Counted from the first letter of the stretch, positions 1 through 12,369 are shown. The stretch is 64,000 nucleotides of DNA from Pardosa pseudoannulata (GCA_032207245.1 JAGEOH010000240.1:1-64000), one strand, 5' to 3'. Program-made: numbers and translations. The notes: generated from the letters alone by a model not told the origin.

Positions 1-1110
1 TACAATACTAACCTTTTAATAGGGAAGAAGGATTAAATCAAATAATATATAAAAGTAATTCAGGTTTAGGAATAAATACGGACAAAAAGGCTTCAATAAC
101 AAAAGCTTCTAAATCCCTTTCTTTTTCTGCACTTCCGCTGACATTTTCTCATGGATGATAAGTCAATATCTCCTTACTTGCCACCTAAAATCCGTTTCAC
201 ATGAAGTGCAAAAACTATCACTGAAATATTTTGCATATTGATTTGCAGGTGTGTGATTTTCAGAGAAAAGTCTAAAACTGATAAAAATTTTATTCAATCT
301 TTTGAGATTCCATTTTCAAGCCAAAATGGTTTGTTACTTCATTTTGTGCTGTTTTGTTTGCTTTTATATTTCTAAACAAATATTCTCTTCATTAAAAAGG
401 AAAAAACATACAGTAATTTCCCTACAATAGGTGTCAACAGCTACACATAGAAAGAGAGCGAAATATTTGGAAACGACTTAAAATCTTGTTAATACTATAA
501 TATAATAAATATAGATAAATAAATTTTAAGTGTGAATAATTTAGAATATATCCAGGCTTTGCAGAATTTCGTGCATAAAACTATGAACTATTACAGAACA
601 CTTTGCATATCTAAATTTAATTTCTCGGAAACAGTAATCTCTGGTAGAGTGGTTGGAAAAAAAATTAAATTTATTTCAAATTTAACTCTTCCCTTTTTTA
701 TTATATTACACTAAAAAGTAGTTACTTTTTCTGTAAAATTGTGTTTACTGTCACCGAATAAAATTTATTGACATTCTAGATTCTAATTTAAATCAGTTAT
801 TTCGTGAATTTTTCAAAATGAAGTGTAGAAAGTAATAAATTTAACCAACAATGCGTTACTGCAATACGTTAAACCTAAAATACAAAATATGAGAAAATAA
901 ATGTTTAATAATCAACGGGAACAAAAATTAAGTACCTATTATTTTAAATATTAATTAAAACACCTTTTGTCTCAAAAATGAAAAAATTACATAATAAACT
1001 AATTTAACGGCTCATTCCACACCCACCCTGGAGGTAGAGCCTAATTGGGTGCGTTTTTTTTTATAAGTGGTATCCCCGGTAGGCCTAATCCACTGTCATA
1101 TTTCGAAAAG
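1..1110. other. AT-rich sequence without recognised gene
   Basis: No open frame with plausible codon use, no transposon ends and no tandem repeat were seen. A 60-codon frame at 532-714 has no homology I recognise and no splice or promoter context, so it is not called. The part nearest 1110 is probably the 3' flank of the minus-strand gene that follows. Confidence 0.5.
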
Positions 1111-1114
1111 AACG

Positions 1115-1120
1115 TTTATT
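1115..1120 (-). promoter_or_regulatory. polyadenylation signal AATAAA for the minus-strand gene
   Basis: The minus strand reads AATAAA about 30 bases beyond the TAA stop at 1150-1152. The position is right for the 3' end of the transcript and supports this stop as the real end of the gene, rather than splicing at the GAG|GTAATG donor-like site just before it. Confidence 0.55.
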
Positions 1121-1149
1121 GAAAACTTAATGGAAAATAATGTAATATT

Positions 1150-2348
1150 TTACATTACCTCATTATTATAACCATTCAGTTTCGTTTGCAAAAACTCTAC
1201 AAAGTTCCACAGCAATACCGATTTTAACTCAGAAGTTGCTTTCTTGGACTCAAATATGCATTGTAGCTTAAACTCTGCAACAGAAAGTAGACGATAAAAA
1301 TCTAAATTTTCTTCCACAAGTTCCACACTATTCTTATCCTCAGCTTCCGACTGATTTTCGGGGTCATCCACAACCCCATCGTCATTTTCAGATTCCAACG
1401 GTTCTTCAGAAGGCGAACCTGAAGTTTGCAACGCGTCATCGTCGTCTTCGAATATGGCAAAAGAGAGTTGCCATGTTGCTGCCGATTCAGCGCAGACCCC
1501 TTCCTTCGGAGTGGCAGATGGACCTTTATCCTCTTCGACTAACACACTATCTCCTATGGAATTCGGCAGACAGTTTTCAAGTTCTTCGTCGACCGACACT
1601 CTTTCCATCATTTTGCAGCAAACGTCTGAGTCCCGTATGCTGGTGTCCGCAACGTCGAATGCTCCCAAATCTCCGGTCAAGCTTTGAACCACGGGGAACG
1701 AGCTCTCCTCTCCTTTCGAAAATTTTGTCATCCCTTTGGAGGAATCGAAGTCTACGAAATTGTTTTCCATACCTGTAATAAAATAATTTATTTTTAGAAT
1801 ACAATATTCAATTCTTTTAGTCAAATTCATTAACTTGGAGCAAATTCGTGCTATATTTTATTACATCTGAGCATAGTCAGTGATTGCTATAAAATCTTTA
1901 AAGTGTTATATATCCAACAAAATAATCTAACAAGCAAATATTATCATATGGTGAATTCTTCGAAAAATATGACATATGGAGGCACAACTAAATAAATTCT
2001 ACAAATTTAATCCACGATCAGTATAAACTGACCTAGACAAATATATTTTTGTGTGTATATGTGTTTCAAACAGAATCAATAAATATTATACGTATATTCT
2101 AAGACAGAACGATTGGTAAGCTTCGACCAATATAACACACATAACACTTAAATAAAAGAATGTATAATTTGGTACAAAAAAAACTAGGTTATTTTTTAAA
2201 AAAAAAAAACGCTTTCAGATTTTAGAGACTTTAAACGTGTTTAAGTTTTTACGGATCAATAAAAAAGATAATTAAGTACAAAAATATGTAAAATTATGAA
2301 ATAGAAAATTAAGTTATAGACATTAATAGAAGTCTTACCGTTTTCCAT
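1150..2348 (-). CDS. Two-exon gene for an acidic protein of about 210 residues, family not recognised
   Basis: Seen: exon 1 runs 2348 to 2339, starting with an ATG that has an in-frame stop upstream, and ends at a GTAAGA donor. The intron is 2338-1773, ending in TTACAG. Exon 2 runs from 1772 to the stop at 1150. The phase-1 junction keeps the frame open and gives a start of MENGMENNFVDFD. The middle is rich in Asp, Glu and Ser and looks disordered, with an EDDDD run after WQLSFAIF. The last 50 residues, from ENLDFYRLLSVAEFKL to the end, are predicted helical with regularly spaced Leu and Phe. There is no signal peptide, membrane segment or catalytic motif. CpG and codon use are clearly higher than in the flanking DNA, and an AATAAA lies just downstream. 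I do not recognise the family; an acidic adaptor-type protein would fit but is inference. An alternative first exon may lie at 4379-4430. Confidence 0.65.
1984..2097 (+). repeat. Direct repeat, copy 1 (inside the intron)
   Basis: About 110 bases starting CAACTAAATAAATTCTACAA and ending in an AATATTATAC stretch recur almost unchanged at 2802-2914, in the same orientation. Copy 1 lies in the intron of the minus-strand gene. Its family is unknown; it may be the end of an unrecognised mobile element. Confidence 0.8.
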
Positions 2349-2399
2349 CAGGATTTTCTTCCACTCCAATCCAGAGTAATCTCAGAGAAATTTGTGTTT

Positions 2400-2640
2400 T
2401 CTATTAGATTAATTTTCTCTCAGAAAGCAGGAAACAACCACACTCTATGGGATTTCAGTCACAAATGACAAAGTGACTCAGTGATACTGGCTACTTACGG
2501 ATTGCACCCCTGAAGGACTCACCGACAAAGAACAAGTCAGTGGAGAATGCAATGCAGTTGGTCAAATGTGAATGTCCCGCATCTGATTGGAGGATTAAGA
2601 TGAATCACTATTCAGGTACACATGTGGACATTCTAAAATT
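2400..2640 (-). promoter_or_regulatory. Probable 5' region of the minus-strand gene
   Basis: Upstream of the ATG at 2348 the base composition is more balanced than in the surroundings. On the minus strand the segment contains two donor-like sites (CGGTGAGTCC near 2525 and CCGTAAGTAG near 2500), which suggests a non-coding first exon. No clear TATA box was found, so the transcription start cannot be placed. Confidence 0.3.
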
Positions 2641-2801
2641 AAAAGGGGGAATTTTGTTTGCATGCGTGGAGTTGAAAAATTGAGATGGATTCTTAATCAC
2701 TGTTTTTCTTTTGGACTAATGACCATTATTATTAGTGTTCAATAAAATGGATTGAGTCTTAGATTATTATTTCACTTTCTTCATTAATACTTTAAACTGG
2801 C

Positions 2802-3137
<336 letters not shown>

Positions 3138-3755
3138 AAATTATTTCACTATAATATCTCCTTAATATCCTCTCTCTCATTCTAATTCTTTAAAATTTAT
3201 TTTCTCTGCCACAAAATGTGTTAATCAAAAGTGTGGCCCCGACTTAAAATTCTTCCAACACATTTCCCAAAGCTTTCTTTGCAAGAGATGTAAATTTTCT
3301 GTCCATTCAACACATTTTTGCACCTGTCTCTTCCAAATGTCTCAGTTTTTCCACTGAACTAACCGTTAAATTCGTTGACAAAATTTCTTGTCTTTGGGAA
3401 AATTTTATCTGTCCCACTCTGCGGTACAACTCTGTTCGAGTAGAGTGTTTTTCGTATCCTTCTCTTGTCTGCTGATGACTGGCAAAGATGTCTTTTTAGC
3501 TGCTTCTCAATAAAGATTTAAGTTGATCTCAAAATGGTTCTTCTCTTCAATGTGGCCAGACTGCAATATTATTCATTACTCTTACCTTACTGATACCTTA
3601 AAATAAAATGAGGGAAAAATGTCAAATAAATAAAACTATTTCTACACTGAAAAAGATAATTGACTAAATTAATTTTTCTTCATATGCAAATGTACGTATG
3701 GGGTAGCGCATATAACTCTTTATTGTCCTTTGTATTATTTGTTATATTTATTCTT

Positions 3756-3758
<3 letters not shown>
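3138..3758 (-). other. Unassigned sequence with coding-like composition
   Basis: The minus strand between about 3500 and 3230 has fairly open frames (starting near ADKRRIRKTLYS) broken by single stops, and more CpGs than average. I recognise no protein family. It may be the remains of a gene or of a mobile-element frame. No splice or promoter context fixes its limits. Confidence 0.2.
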
Positions 3759-3803
<45 letters not shown>

Positions 3804-3810
3804 ATATATT
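3759..3810. repeat. (TA)n microsatellite
   Basis: Uninterrupted TA for about 40 bases, then TATGTGTATATAT. Confidence 0.97.
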
Positions 3811-4221
3811 ATTGAGATGTACTTCTCGATGGGTGGTTGCAGTCATGGCCATAAAAATGATACCGTTTCAGCTAAAGACCTTTATTAAGATAACGTTGAA
3901 GGATGGGTTCCCACTTCATCCTACGGCTAGGACAAACGAAAAGGTCAGCTGGCATGAAGTTCTATGTACAAGACACATAACACCTGGATCGACATCTGTG
4001 GGGAAAATATCTATAGAAAAACCTGTCTTCGACAGCGTGTATCTCCTTTTTATTTTGAAATTTCCTAAATTGTTCACTAGGGCCATGTAAGATTATAATT
4101 GGTCGTAAACTGTAGCCCCAGTGGTCTATTTAGGTTTGGGGTTAAAAAGGGGAATCCAGAATGAAGCGGAGAATTTTAGCCCTTGATTTAAATTTTGAAA
4201 ACCCCTGAGAATTTTTTTTAC

Positions 4222-4224
<3 letters not shown>
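3811..4224. other. Spacer with an unsupported 96-codon frame
   Basis: A plus-strand frame from 3800 to 4090 is open but shows no recognised motif, and it begins within microsatellite sequence. At about 4118 the text CAGTGGTCTATTTAGG resembles the end of a hAT-type element, but no partner end was found. Confidence 0.3.

Positions 4225-4291
<67 letters not shown>
4225..4291. repeat. (TA)n microsatellite
   Basis: Pure TA of about 65 bases. Confidence 0.97.
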
Positions 4292-4293
<2 letters not shown>

Positions 4294-4378
4294 TGATTAT
4301 TTATTTAATACAATGAAAATCAAGTTTTAAATTCTATTTTCCCGAAACCTCTAATCCATGATACTCAATTTAACTTAC

Positions 4379-4430
4379 CATCCTTATCGATCGTGTGCCT
4401 GATGACTGCTTCACTGCAATAAGACTTCAT
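4379..4430 (-). CDS. Possible alternative first coding exon (17 codons plus one base)
   Basis: Seen: on the minus strand an ATG at 4430 opens MKSYCSEAVIRHTIDKD and ends at a strong donor, GATG|GTAAGT. The exon leaves one base over, exactly the phase needed by the acceptor at 1772, where the 2348-2339 exon also joins. The segment is CpG-rich, and a TATATAA box lies about 160 bases upstream. Inference: this could be an alternative promoter and first exon for the 1150-2348 gene, giving it a different N-terminus. It could equally be the first exon of another gene whose later exons I have not found, or a chance frame. Confidence 0.35.
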
Positions 4431-4590
4431 CGTCCACAGAAATAGTTTTACAAGTTAGTCGTGCGGCAGGAATAGCGCTTGTTGGGATGATCGGCGTCAG
4501 ATGGAATATACATGCTGAATATTCTAGCATTAAAGCACGACATTTATGATGGTGAACTGGGCATTTTCCTTCACCCATTAACTTTCTATC

Positions 4591-4598
4591 TTATATAA
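4591..4598 (-). promoter_or_regulatory. TATA-box-like site upstream of the 4379-4430 exon
   Basis: The minus strand reads GTTATATAAG in an otherwise mixed-composition stretch. Given the AT-rich background, the motif alone is weak evidence; its position about 160 bases upstream of an ATG with a good splice donor makes it worth listing. Confidence 0.3.
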
Positions 4599-4795
4599 CG
4601 AATAATTATTTGAATTCGGATCCATAGCAGTTGCATAAAACATGAAATGTGCAAATGTTGACATAAAATAAACATTTTCTTTATCTTTAGTACTAGAAAT
4701 CTGTACAGGAAACCGGTTCTTCTATTTATTAAAACGACTTAACGACATTTTCATATCCTGTATCCTACTAGTATCTCCATCATGTTCATTTCAAA

Positions 4796-5607
4796 CTAGC
4801 ATATAGCCCGTCATAAGACGGGATTAGTAAAATTTTTAATTTTCCAGAATTGTAAAGTACACTATGAGGCAGATAAAAAAAGGATTTGTTTTCGGATGAG
4901 AATTCTCTGGTACAAGCTCAATAATTTTTTTATCATCATACTCCTTTAAAGTCTCCCGAATCGAGTTGAATTCATTTAGTCAAACTGTATGGTTATGCAT
5001 AAAAAGCAAACACAAAAACGAACGAACTTCTTAATTTTCAAATATATATAACTGAAACGCTAGATATGAGTCCGGGAAGTAGATTCCTAGACTTTTATAA
5101 AAAGTGTTCGTTGTTAACACCGTCGATAAAATTTTCATAGCTACAAAAAAATAATCGATGATTCAATTTAACATTATCACTTATGTACCTAATCTATTAT
5201 TTAAGCCAAATATAAAAGAATTGTATTCACGTAATATCTAAGTTCAGTGATAAAAAGTATGAAAATAATGCAGAAGATATTTATATAATTTAAAATAAGA
5301 AATGATTCAAGGAGATGTTTAAAGGAATGACGTCATAATGCTAGAAAAAATGTTATTTTTACCTATTTATTATGTGATAAACTTAATAGCCTGCTCTTAA
5401 CCGGGGAAAACAAGGCTTGAAATAATGGCATTAAACGCTCGAAACGGGGCGGGGTGGATTTTGAGCGTTTTAAAGACTCGCTTTGAATTTTGCTAACCCT
5501 AACTCCTCAAGAATCCAATATGGATGCTCTTATCCATTCCAGGTCCATCAGCTTCATAAATTCGAGGACAGACGGACAGATAGCTTAGGCTATTATTACA
5601 CAGGGGA
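4796..5607 (-). mobile_element. Non-autonomous Helitron, copy A (812 bp)
   Basis: On the minus strand the element ends in CTAG followed by a host T, and a stem-loop (CCCGTC...GACGGG) lies ten bases before that end. These are the hallmarks of a Helitron 3' terminus. The 5' side begins TCCCCTGTGTAATAATAG after a host A and continues with the CCGTCTGTCC-type text common near Helitron 5' ends. There is no target duplication, as expected. A second copy in the opposite orientation lies at about 61222-62050. Near the 3' end is a translatable segment resembling a BEL/Pao polymerase, annotated separately. Confidence 0.8.
4810..5000 (-). pseudogene. Captured polymerase remnant inside Helitron copy A (BEL/Pao-like)
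   Basis: On the minus strand one frame stays open from about 5000 to the Helitron end. It contains RETLKEYDDKKIIELVPEN followed by FFYLPHSVLYNSGKL. The order 'EY...VPE...YLPH.V......KL' is what I know from the region just before the reverse-transcriptase core of BEL/Pao retrotransposons. The same segment is present, degraded, in copy B, so it is part of the Helitron and not a later insertion. No catalytic motif is included. The family assignment is from memory and needs a profile search. Confidence 0.4.
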
Positions 5608-5849
5608 TTAGTTCATTTTTAAAAGTATACTAAATGAAATACATTAATGGCGAAAGAATACTAAATGTTAATAAAGAATATATATACATAATATGATAAA
5701 ATAATATTTTTTATTACTGAGTTGATCTAGTCTTAGTTAAGTGTCAGAGTTAACTTTCAGAAATTAGATAAAATCCCGAGCACCACACTTTACAGATACA
5801 AGGTTTGTATAGTTGGCAACACTTCACTGTCGTATTTCACATTACACCA
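5608..5849. other. AT-rich spacer
   Basis: Nothing recognised between the Helitron end and the SINE. Confidence 0.5.
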
Positions 5850-6035
5850 CCAGCTGAGTGGTTGCCGAATGGTTACATTGGTAATCCTCGTTACCGGAGT
5901 TTGTGGATCGAATACCACTGGGTCATGGATATTCGTAGCCATTCAGGATCTGTTCTAGGCAGTAGGTCCCGGTCTCATTAGCCTTCGTGTTGCAAAGAAG
6001 TAGAACGTACCGCTCCAAACCAAATCAAACACTCC
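5850..6035 (+). mobile_element. tRNA-derived SINE
   Basis: The head is tRNA-like: a box-A-like GTGGTTGCCGAATGG is followed about 45 bases later by a box-B-like GGATCGAATACC, consistent with a type II (Ser/Leu-like) tRNA ancestor. A non-tRNA body follows, ending in a tail of CAAACCAAATCAAAC type. Such (AAC)-rich tails occur on several arthropod SINEs. Target duplications were not resolved. Confidence 0.65.
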
Positions 6036-7100
6036 AACATTGGGTTTTTAAAATTTTTCTAAGAAGAGAAATTATGTAGCAATAAAACTGTCTGAACTGT
6101 TTAAAAATAGCAAATAGACATGCACCCAGAAATAGAGTTTTAGAATATTCATTTGGACTTAGAAAGAATAAAAATGAAACATAATTGGGAACCAATATAA
6201 TGGCAAGTATGGTTTTTCTCGTTATTTTCCAATTGAAAACTAATATTTAAAATAAAAAGTATTGAGTAAAGAGACGGTTTTGCATATTAAATGAATAAAC
6301 AATAACTGCGTGTAAGCTTCGATGCAAGAAAATGAAATTTTGCGGGGAGGAGATATAAACAATATATTACACAAATAAAGTATGTTTATGCGTAAACCTT
6401 TTCTTTTTCTCATAATTTAGGTATGAAAAAATTCTGTTTATTTTGCACTCTTTAAAATCAATTTATGTATATATCTTTTCTTTTGTTTAATCTGTTTTTT
6501 CATGTTCTTAGGATTATAGTAAACTCAGAAAAAATTATTTTAACCCTTAATTTGACAAGATGTTTTTTCAAATATTTTTTAATTTCTGTTATTTTCCTAT
6601 GTCTGTATAGACATTAGAATCTCTGTAAAATAAACAAAAAAAAATATATCATTTTCCATTTTTGAGATAATTAATGTCCGCTGTGGCGAACACTGACAAT
6701 TATGTTATATAGTAGTTATACGTGTCCAGTGTAGCGGCCAGACTTAGCCAAAATAAGAGTTAAATAAACAACTGAGTGTTACGTTAAAACTATTTTTATC
6801 ACTCTTAATTAATCATCCAATAATTACATATGTTATGAAAAGCAATAACATTTCATCTAAACCTGCAAGTTCCCACTAAAACATGTCGAAAAGGATGAAT
6901 TCCTAACTTGTTTTACCTTTATTAAGATACAAATAATTGAGGTAGAAATCGCTAAGTAAAATAAATAGTAATTTAGAATAGACGTTTGGAAGATCGTGAG
7001 TGACGGGCAGGGGCGTGAACGTGTGGGACAAAAATCAGTGTGAGGTGAGGAGCTTAAACTCTTAAAGATTTATACGCCTGAGACGAGAATAATGTTTATA
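6036..7100. other. AT-rich spacer
   Basis: No gene recognised. The stretch 6990-7100 is richer in CpG (GTGACGGGCAGGGGCGTGAA) and directly borders the hAT insertion. It may be the severed continuation of the coding-like block to the right, but no frame could be assigned. Confidence 0.4.
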
Positions 7101-7497
7101 GGCGCAATTAGAGTTGTGAGCAGTGGAAAAAACCCGATTTAAAACCGAGAAAAACTGGGTTTTCTGGGAAGAGAATTTTAAAAATTTCCAAAAAATGGGA
7201 ATTTTGAAGTATTTTGAAATCGCCAATTCCTATGACACAATGAGAACCACCATCTTTTTTCTGTCTTTGTTGTAGACCTCAAAAGTTGATATTTTCACAA
7301 AATTTAACTATTATATGCTATGAAAAAAATTGAATAATTGGGATTAACTAACTATATTTGGCAATGTATCATGTTTAGCATGAAAGTAGGAGTATATTTT
7401 TCCTTTGAGAAATATCCAATATTTTTATTATTACATAAATATTAGGCAATAATCTGTACTGTCACAAAACCCATAAATCATTATTTTTCTTGGATAA

Positions 7498-7617
<120 letters not shown>

Positions 7618-7926
7618 GTGTGTGTAGGAAATGGACACAAAATACAACAGTATCATTTGATTACACCTTTAAATGATATATGCATTGCAAAAATTAATAA
7701 ACTGTTATTTTAATTTAAAGATATTTATTTTTATATTATAAAAGAAGGAGAAAAAGTTAAGCATAAAGCAATTTACATAATAAATAATGATCAAGTATAA
7801 TGTATATAATTATTATATTAGCAATTAAAATTGAAGCAAACAGTTATGTGTTTGATAAGACTAACAGGGTCATTAATTACATAAGTACTACTATAAAATT
7901 ATTGAAATGCTCATTACTATTATTTC

Positions 7927-7929
<3 letters not shown>

Positions 7930-8006
<77 letters not shown>
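7930..8006. repeat. (TA)n microsatellite inside hAT copy 1, right arm
   Basis: TA array with a single ATAATA phase break; it corresponds to 12136-12184 in copy 2. Confidence 0.97.
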
Positions 8007-8007
<1 letters not shown>

Positions 8008-8448
8008 CCAAAAGTTTAAAAAAAATCTCTTAGAAATAATATGCCAGTTCTTAAATAGCCACTGTTAAAAAAATAAATGTAAACATTGTTAAAATGATTT
8101 CTTCCCAAAATTCTCCTAATTCCTGGTTTATTCCCCAAAATTCCCAAGTTTATTCCCACTTCTTCAAAATTCCGGATTTTTACATCTCTAGGAGCAATAC
8201 AGTACAATGGCATTAAAAATTCATACGCACATTGTAAAAGCATTATTTCAAAATCCAACGCAATTTTAATTAATTCTAAATATACATTCTAGAAAAAAAA
8301 ATAGTTTTAGAATATTCATTTAGGCTTAGGATAAAACGAACCAAAATTCGAAAACCAATATATAGTATATACAATTTTTTCTCCTTCTTTCCTGATTGAA
8401 AGCAAATAATTAAAATGAAAATTAATAAGATTAATTAAGCAGGCGAAC

Positions 8449-8992
8449 CTACAACGTTAAATAAGTAAACAATAACTGCTTGTATGCAAAAATTTCTTTT
8501 GTGGTAGAAACCGAAATTAGGAAGAGAAGAAAATAATAATCTATTACGCAAAAAACGACATTTCTCGGATCAACGGGATCGAGACATTTCCTATTTCCTT
8601 TGCCATGATATCGCATTTCTAGCACTTTGCGTAATTCTTCCAACTTTTTATCTACATCTTTTATAATATGATGAAAGTATATGAAAGTATACTAAAACGT
8701 ATACTTTCATGGTGACGTCTGTGCAGTCCTTTGGAGATTCACAGTTTTTCAGAATCATCTTTTCCGTAATGACAGTCATTCGTCAGCTTAAATCCGATTC
8801 TAGCCCTTTGCGTAATTCTTCCAACTTTTTATCCACATCCCTCTGAAGGAGATCTACGATTCGCTTTTGATTCTCCTGAAGTACTTGCAAAACGTATACT
8901 TTCATGGTAACGTTTATGTAGTCCTTTGGAGATTCACAGTCTTTCAGAATCATCTTCTCCGTAATGACCGTCGTTCGTCAGTTTAATTCCGG
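8449..8992 (-). pseudogene. Tandemly duplicated coding-like fragment, helical and charged
   Basis: Seen: two copies of a unit of about 182 bases (8621-8801 and 8802-8992). On the minus strand the better copy is open and reads TVITEKMILKDCESPKDYIN, then helical text such as QENQKRIVDLLQRDVDKKLE, which looks like coiled coil. It ends at a TGA in the junction. The other copy has a rearranged AAAGTATA-rich centre that breaks it. The 64-codon frame at 8449-8643 is a continuation of the broken copy. Family unknown. It lies downstream, on the same strand, of the other fragments at 9288-13656 and may belong to the same decayed element. Confidence 0.45.
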
Positions 8993-9287
8993 TTTCTGAA
9001 GGTCCTCCAGGCTCTGAGGTTAATTCGTCGTAAAAATTTCCGAAAGAAAACCAAGTCATTTATTTTAATTAGAATTTTCCCATTAAAATATTGTTTTATT
9101 TATCGCTTTTTGTTTTGAGCGGAATTATTCACTTCTCAGCCATTTGATTTGACAGAGCTTCCTTTCCATCAAAATAAAGTAGAAAACGCATTTTTTTTAG
9201 CTGTAGCCTTTTGAAATCTCTAGTCAAACTCGATCATCAAAATACTTAGATCAGTAAAAGATTCGTGACAAGAGAGATCGAAGCAGA

Positions 9288-10040
9288 TTATGGGGTCAGT
9301 TGCTCGAAAATTTCATAACTGATCAAACATCCCGTTTCATCGGAAAGGTTATTTTGACCAAACTGAAGTAAGGCTCCATACAATCTAGAATAATCTTTTT
9401 TCTCGAAATCCTTGTTGCAGTTGATGACGGGGAGTATCATCTGGTTCACCATTAACCAGCATTCGATCATGTCGAGATAGTCAAAAATCACTTCGTTGGG
9501 GACGATGCTTTCATTTCTCCGAGGGACTGAATAAAAACTGAGAACTTCATCGGAAGCGGCTGGAATGGAGCATAATTCAAAAGCATTTTCAAGAATATTT
9601 GACTTGACAATTCTCGGTTGACGCCAAACGATATCAAGAGATCGGCTGAAATGTAAAAACTCGTAAAACTTCTTATTGATGGAAGAAAATGTCACGCAAG
9701 GCAACCCCAAAAGTTATTTTTTCGACGACCACTTTATAACCAGGACGTTGGTTAAAAACATATTGACGAAGAGGTTTCTATGGCCTTCTATTTTCCCCTC
9801 GAATCCCATAAGGACTTTCTTGAAGTCGTTGTGACCCGAAGATGTATTTTAAAGGAATCCAAATGTCAACGGACTGACGGTCTTTAGTCATTGCCAATCG
9901 CTTTCCAAATCCTCTGTTTTGCTTATCGTTCTACTTGACATACGTCACCGCTCCCCCAGCACCTGTATGAAGGATAAAAGGGTTTCGATCTGTAAAATCA
10001 GCATCGTCGGGAGAGAAGAACATGGATGGTTTTGATGTGG
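9288..10040 (-). pseudogene. Broken coding block, possibly a capsid-type protein of an endogenous virus-like element
   Basis: Seen: the longest open piece is 9710-9288 (140 codons), containing FYSVPRRNESIVPNEVIFDY and later KKDYSRLYGALLQFG. Upstream on the same strand (10040-9711) further coding-like stretches follow in other frames, including SVDIWIPLKYIFG and KVLMGFEGKIEGH, separated by a TAG and at least one frameshift. CpG content and codon use differ from the surrounding DNA. Inference: the order and spacing of these pieces recall jelly-roll capsid-type proteins found in virus-like elements integrated in invertebrate genomes. I cannot name the virus group, and a host gene family is not excluded. 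The copy is non-functional as it stands. Confidence 0.35.
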
Positions 10041-10412
10041 TGTAAATGTCATGTAGCTTTCATTTATATTTAGGTATTAACCTATGATCAAATGTATAGT
10101 GGTATTTATTTTGGCTAGTCACAAAGACTAAGTATTATTTTGGTTGCGTTGTGTAAAATATTTAAGTACTAAATTCAACCACAGGTTCTGAAAGACTACA
10201 GACTTAAAATAAGAAAATAAACTAAAAAACTAAATTAAAAGTAACTGAAATCAGCTTAAAATAAAAAATAAATTTATTATAATGATATATATACATCTAT
10301 ATACACACAATATGATTCTATCTTCATAAAATTTACTTTATCAACACTTTCAAATTAGATATCACACTAATTTAGGTCTGACAATAATTTTCCATCTTTT
10401 AAATCTTTCCAT

Positions 10413-10449
<37 letters not shown>

Positions 10450-10698
10450 AGAGAGGACCTAATCCCAATTTCAAATATATGTAAAAAGGAGTACCTTTGT
10501 GGGGTTAATATAGTGTGCCAGGAACACTGCTGGTTGAGAGCTAATCAGGATTTGGTATGTGTGGTAGCAAATTTAAATCTTCCGTCGGTCTGGTCGGGGG
10601 CTTCCTTCTGAGTATTTGAAGTCCCATTCTTTATCAACAGAAAGATTAATATTTTTGTAAATACTTGTAAACTTTACTAAGGGCAAAGGTTTATTTTT
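10041..10698. other. AT-rich spacer with a short TA array
   Basis: Apart from (TA)n at 10416-10447 nothing was recognised. Its composition is intermediate between the coding-like blocks and the AT-rich background, so further unrecognisable remnants may be present. Confidence 0.4.
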
Positions 10699-11373
10699 TT
10701 AAGATATTATTTGGTAAACCTTTTCCACGCTAATCGATGAGAGAAGATCTCTTCCAGTTTGTCGTCGTTTGGGATCCTCTCTTTGAATTATTTCTTTGAT
10801 GCTCGAGACAATTATTTTGATATAGGTTTGTTTATAACATGACATGTTTTCTGGAGATAATCCTCCTCTTCGTATTTCACCAGCAATGTATTCAAAACTT
10901 GTCCGTTCAGATCGTATAATTTTCAGTTTTTGACATTCAATCAAATAATCTGGATGCTATCCTTTTTCACTCTATAAAACAAAAGTTCTGTGATTTCCTT
11001 TGAAATGAGACTTCCGAGAGGATTCGGAGGGGTGACGGAATAAATTATTTCGGAAAGAAACTTACCGAGATGAGCTCCCTTGATAACATCACAATAGATA
11101 TGAATGTTACTGATACCTTTGGAGATATTTTGTTTTTCAAGTTTATCGTAAATACGAGCTTGGAATCCTAAAATTTCGAAGAGCTTGCTAAGCGAAAATT
11201 TAACTTTGTAATTTTCAGCCAACTTGGGGATAAATATTTGACTAGCGAAATTAATTCCAAATCTAACGGGAGAATAGTCCACTCCAAAATAACTGACGAG
11301 ATAATTGTTCAGTTCCCTTGACGTGTAGTTACCATATGGATTGATAACTATCATCCATTTACTTCCATGGAAA
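10699..11373 (-). pseudogene. Broken coding block interrupted by hAT copy 2; possible second virus-like structural protein
   Basis: Seen: a minus-strand frame of about 140 codons (from the hAT boundary at 11373 down to 10941) contains SNIHIYCDVIKGAHLGKF and then SVTPPNPLGSLISKEI. A second frame at 10944-10699 overlaps its end by four bases and has no stop for 81 codons. The N-terminal 30-odd codons of the longer open frame (11471-11374) are hAT sequence, so the reading frame is severed by the insertion. Inference: the middle part resembles a second structural protein that accompanies the capsid-type protein in the same integrated virus-like elements. Confidence is low because the resemblance is from memory. 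All copies are broken. Confidence 0.35.
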
Positions 11374-11741
11374 TAGAGTTGTGAGCAGTGGAAAAAACCC
11401 GGGAAAAAACCGGGTTTTTTGGGAAGGGAATTTTGAAAATTTCCAAAACATGGGAATTTTGAAGTAGCCAATTCCTATGACACAATGAAAACCACAATTT
11501 TTTTCTGTCTTTGTTGTAGACCTCAAAAGTTGATATTATCACAAAATTTAACTAATATATGCTATGAAAAAAAAATTGAATAATTGGGATTAACTAACTA
11601 TATCTGGCAAGGTATCATGTTTAGCATGAAGGTATGAATATATTTTTCCTTTGAGAAATATCCAATATTTTTATTATTACATAAATATGAGACAAAAATC
11701 TGTAGTGTCACAAAACCCATAAATCATTATTTTTCTTGGAT

Positions 11742-11853
<112 letters not shown>

Positions 11854-12131
11854 GTGTGTGTGTAGGAATTGAACACAAAATGCAACAGTGTCGCTTGATT
11901 ACACCTTTAAATGATATATGCATTACAAAAAATAATAAACTGTTATTTTAAATTTAAAGATGTTTATCATAAAGCAATTTACATAATAAATAATGATAAA
12001 AATAATGTATATAGTTATTATATTATCAATTAAAATTGAAGCAACCAGTTATGTATTTGATAAGACTAACAGGGTAATTAATTACATAAATACTACTATA
12101 AAATCATTTAAATGCTCATTGCCATTATTTC

Positions 12132-12135
<4 letters not shown>

Positions 12136-12184
<49 letters not shown>
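12136..12184. repeat. (TA)n microsatellite inside hAT copy 2, right arm
   Basis: Pure TA, about 48 bases, at the position homologous to 7930-8006 in copy 1. Confidence 0.97.
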
Positions 12185-12186
<2 letters not shown>

Positions 12187-12369
12187 TAAAAAAAATCTCT
12201 TAGAAATAATATGCTAATTCTTGAACAGCCACTGTCGAAAAAATAAATGTAAACATTGTTAAAATGGTTTCTTCCCAAAGTTCCCAAAATTCCGGGTTTA
12301 TTCCCCAAAATTTCCCGATTTATTCCCATCTCTTCAAAATTCCGGGTTTTTTACATTTCTACATAGAAA

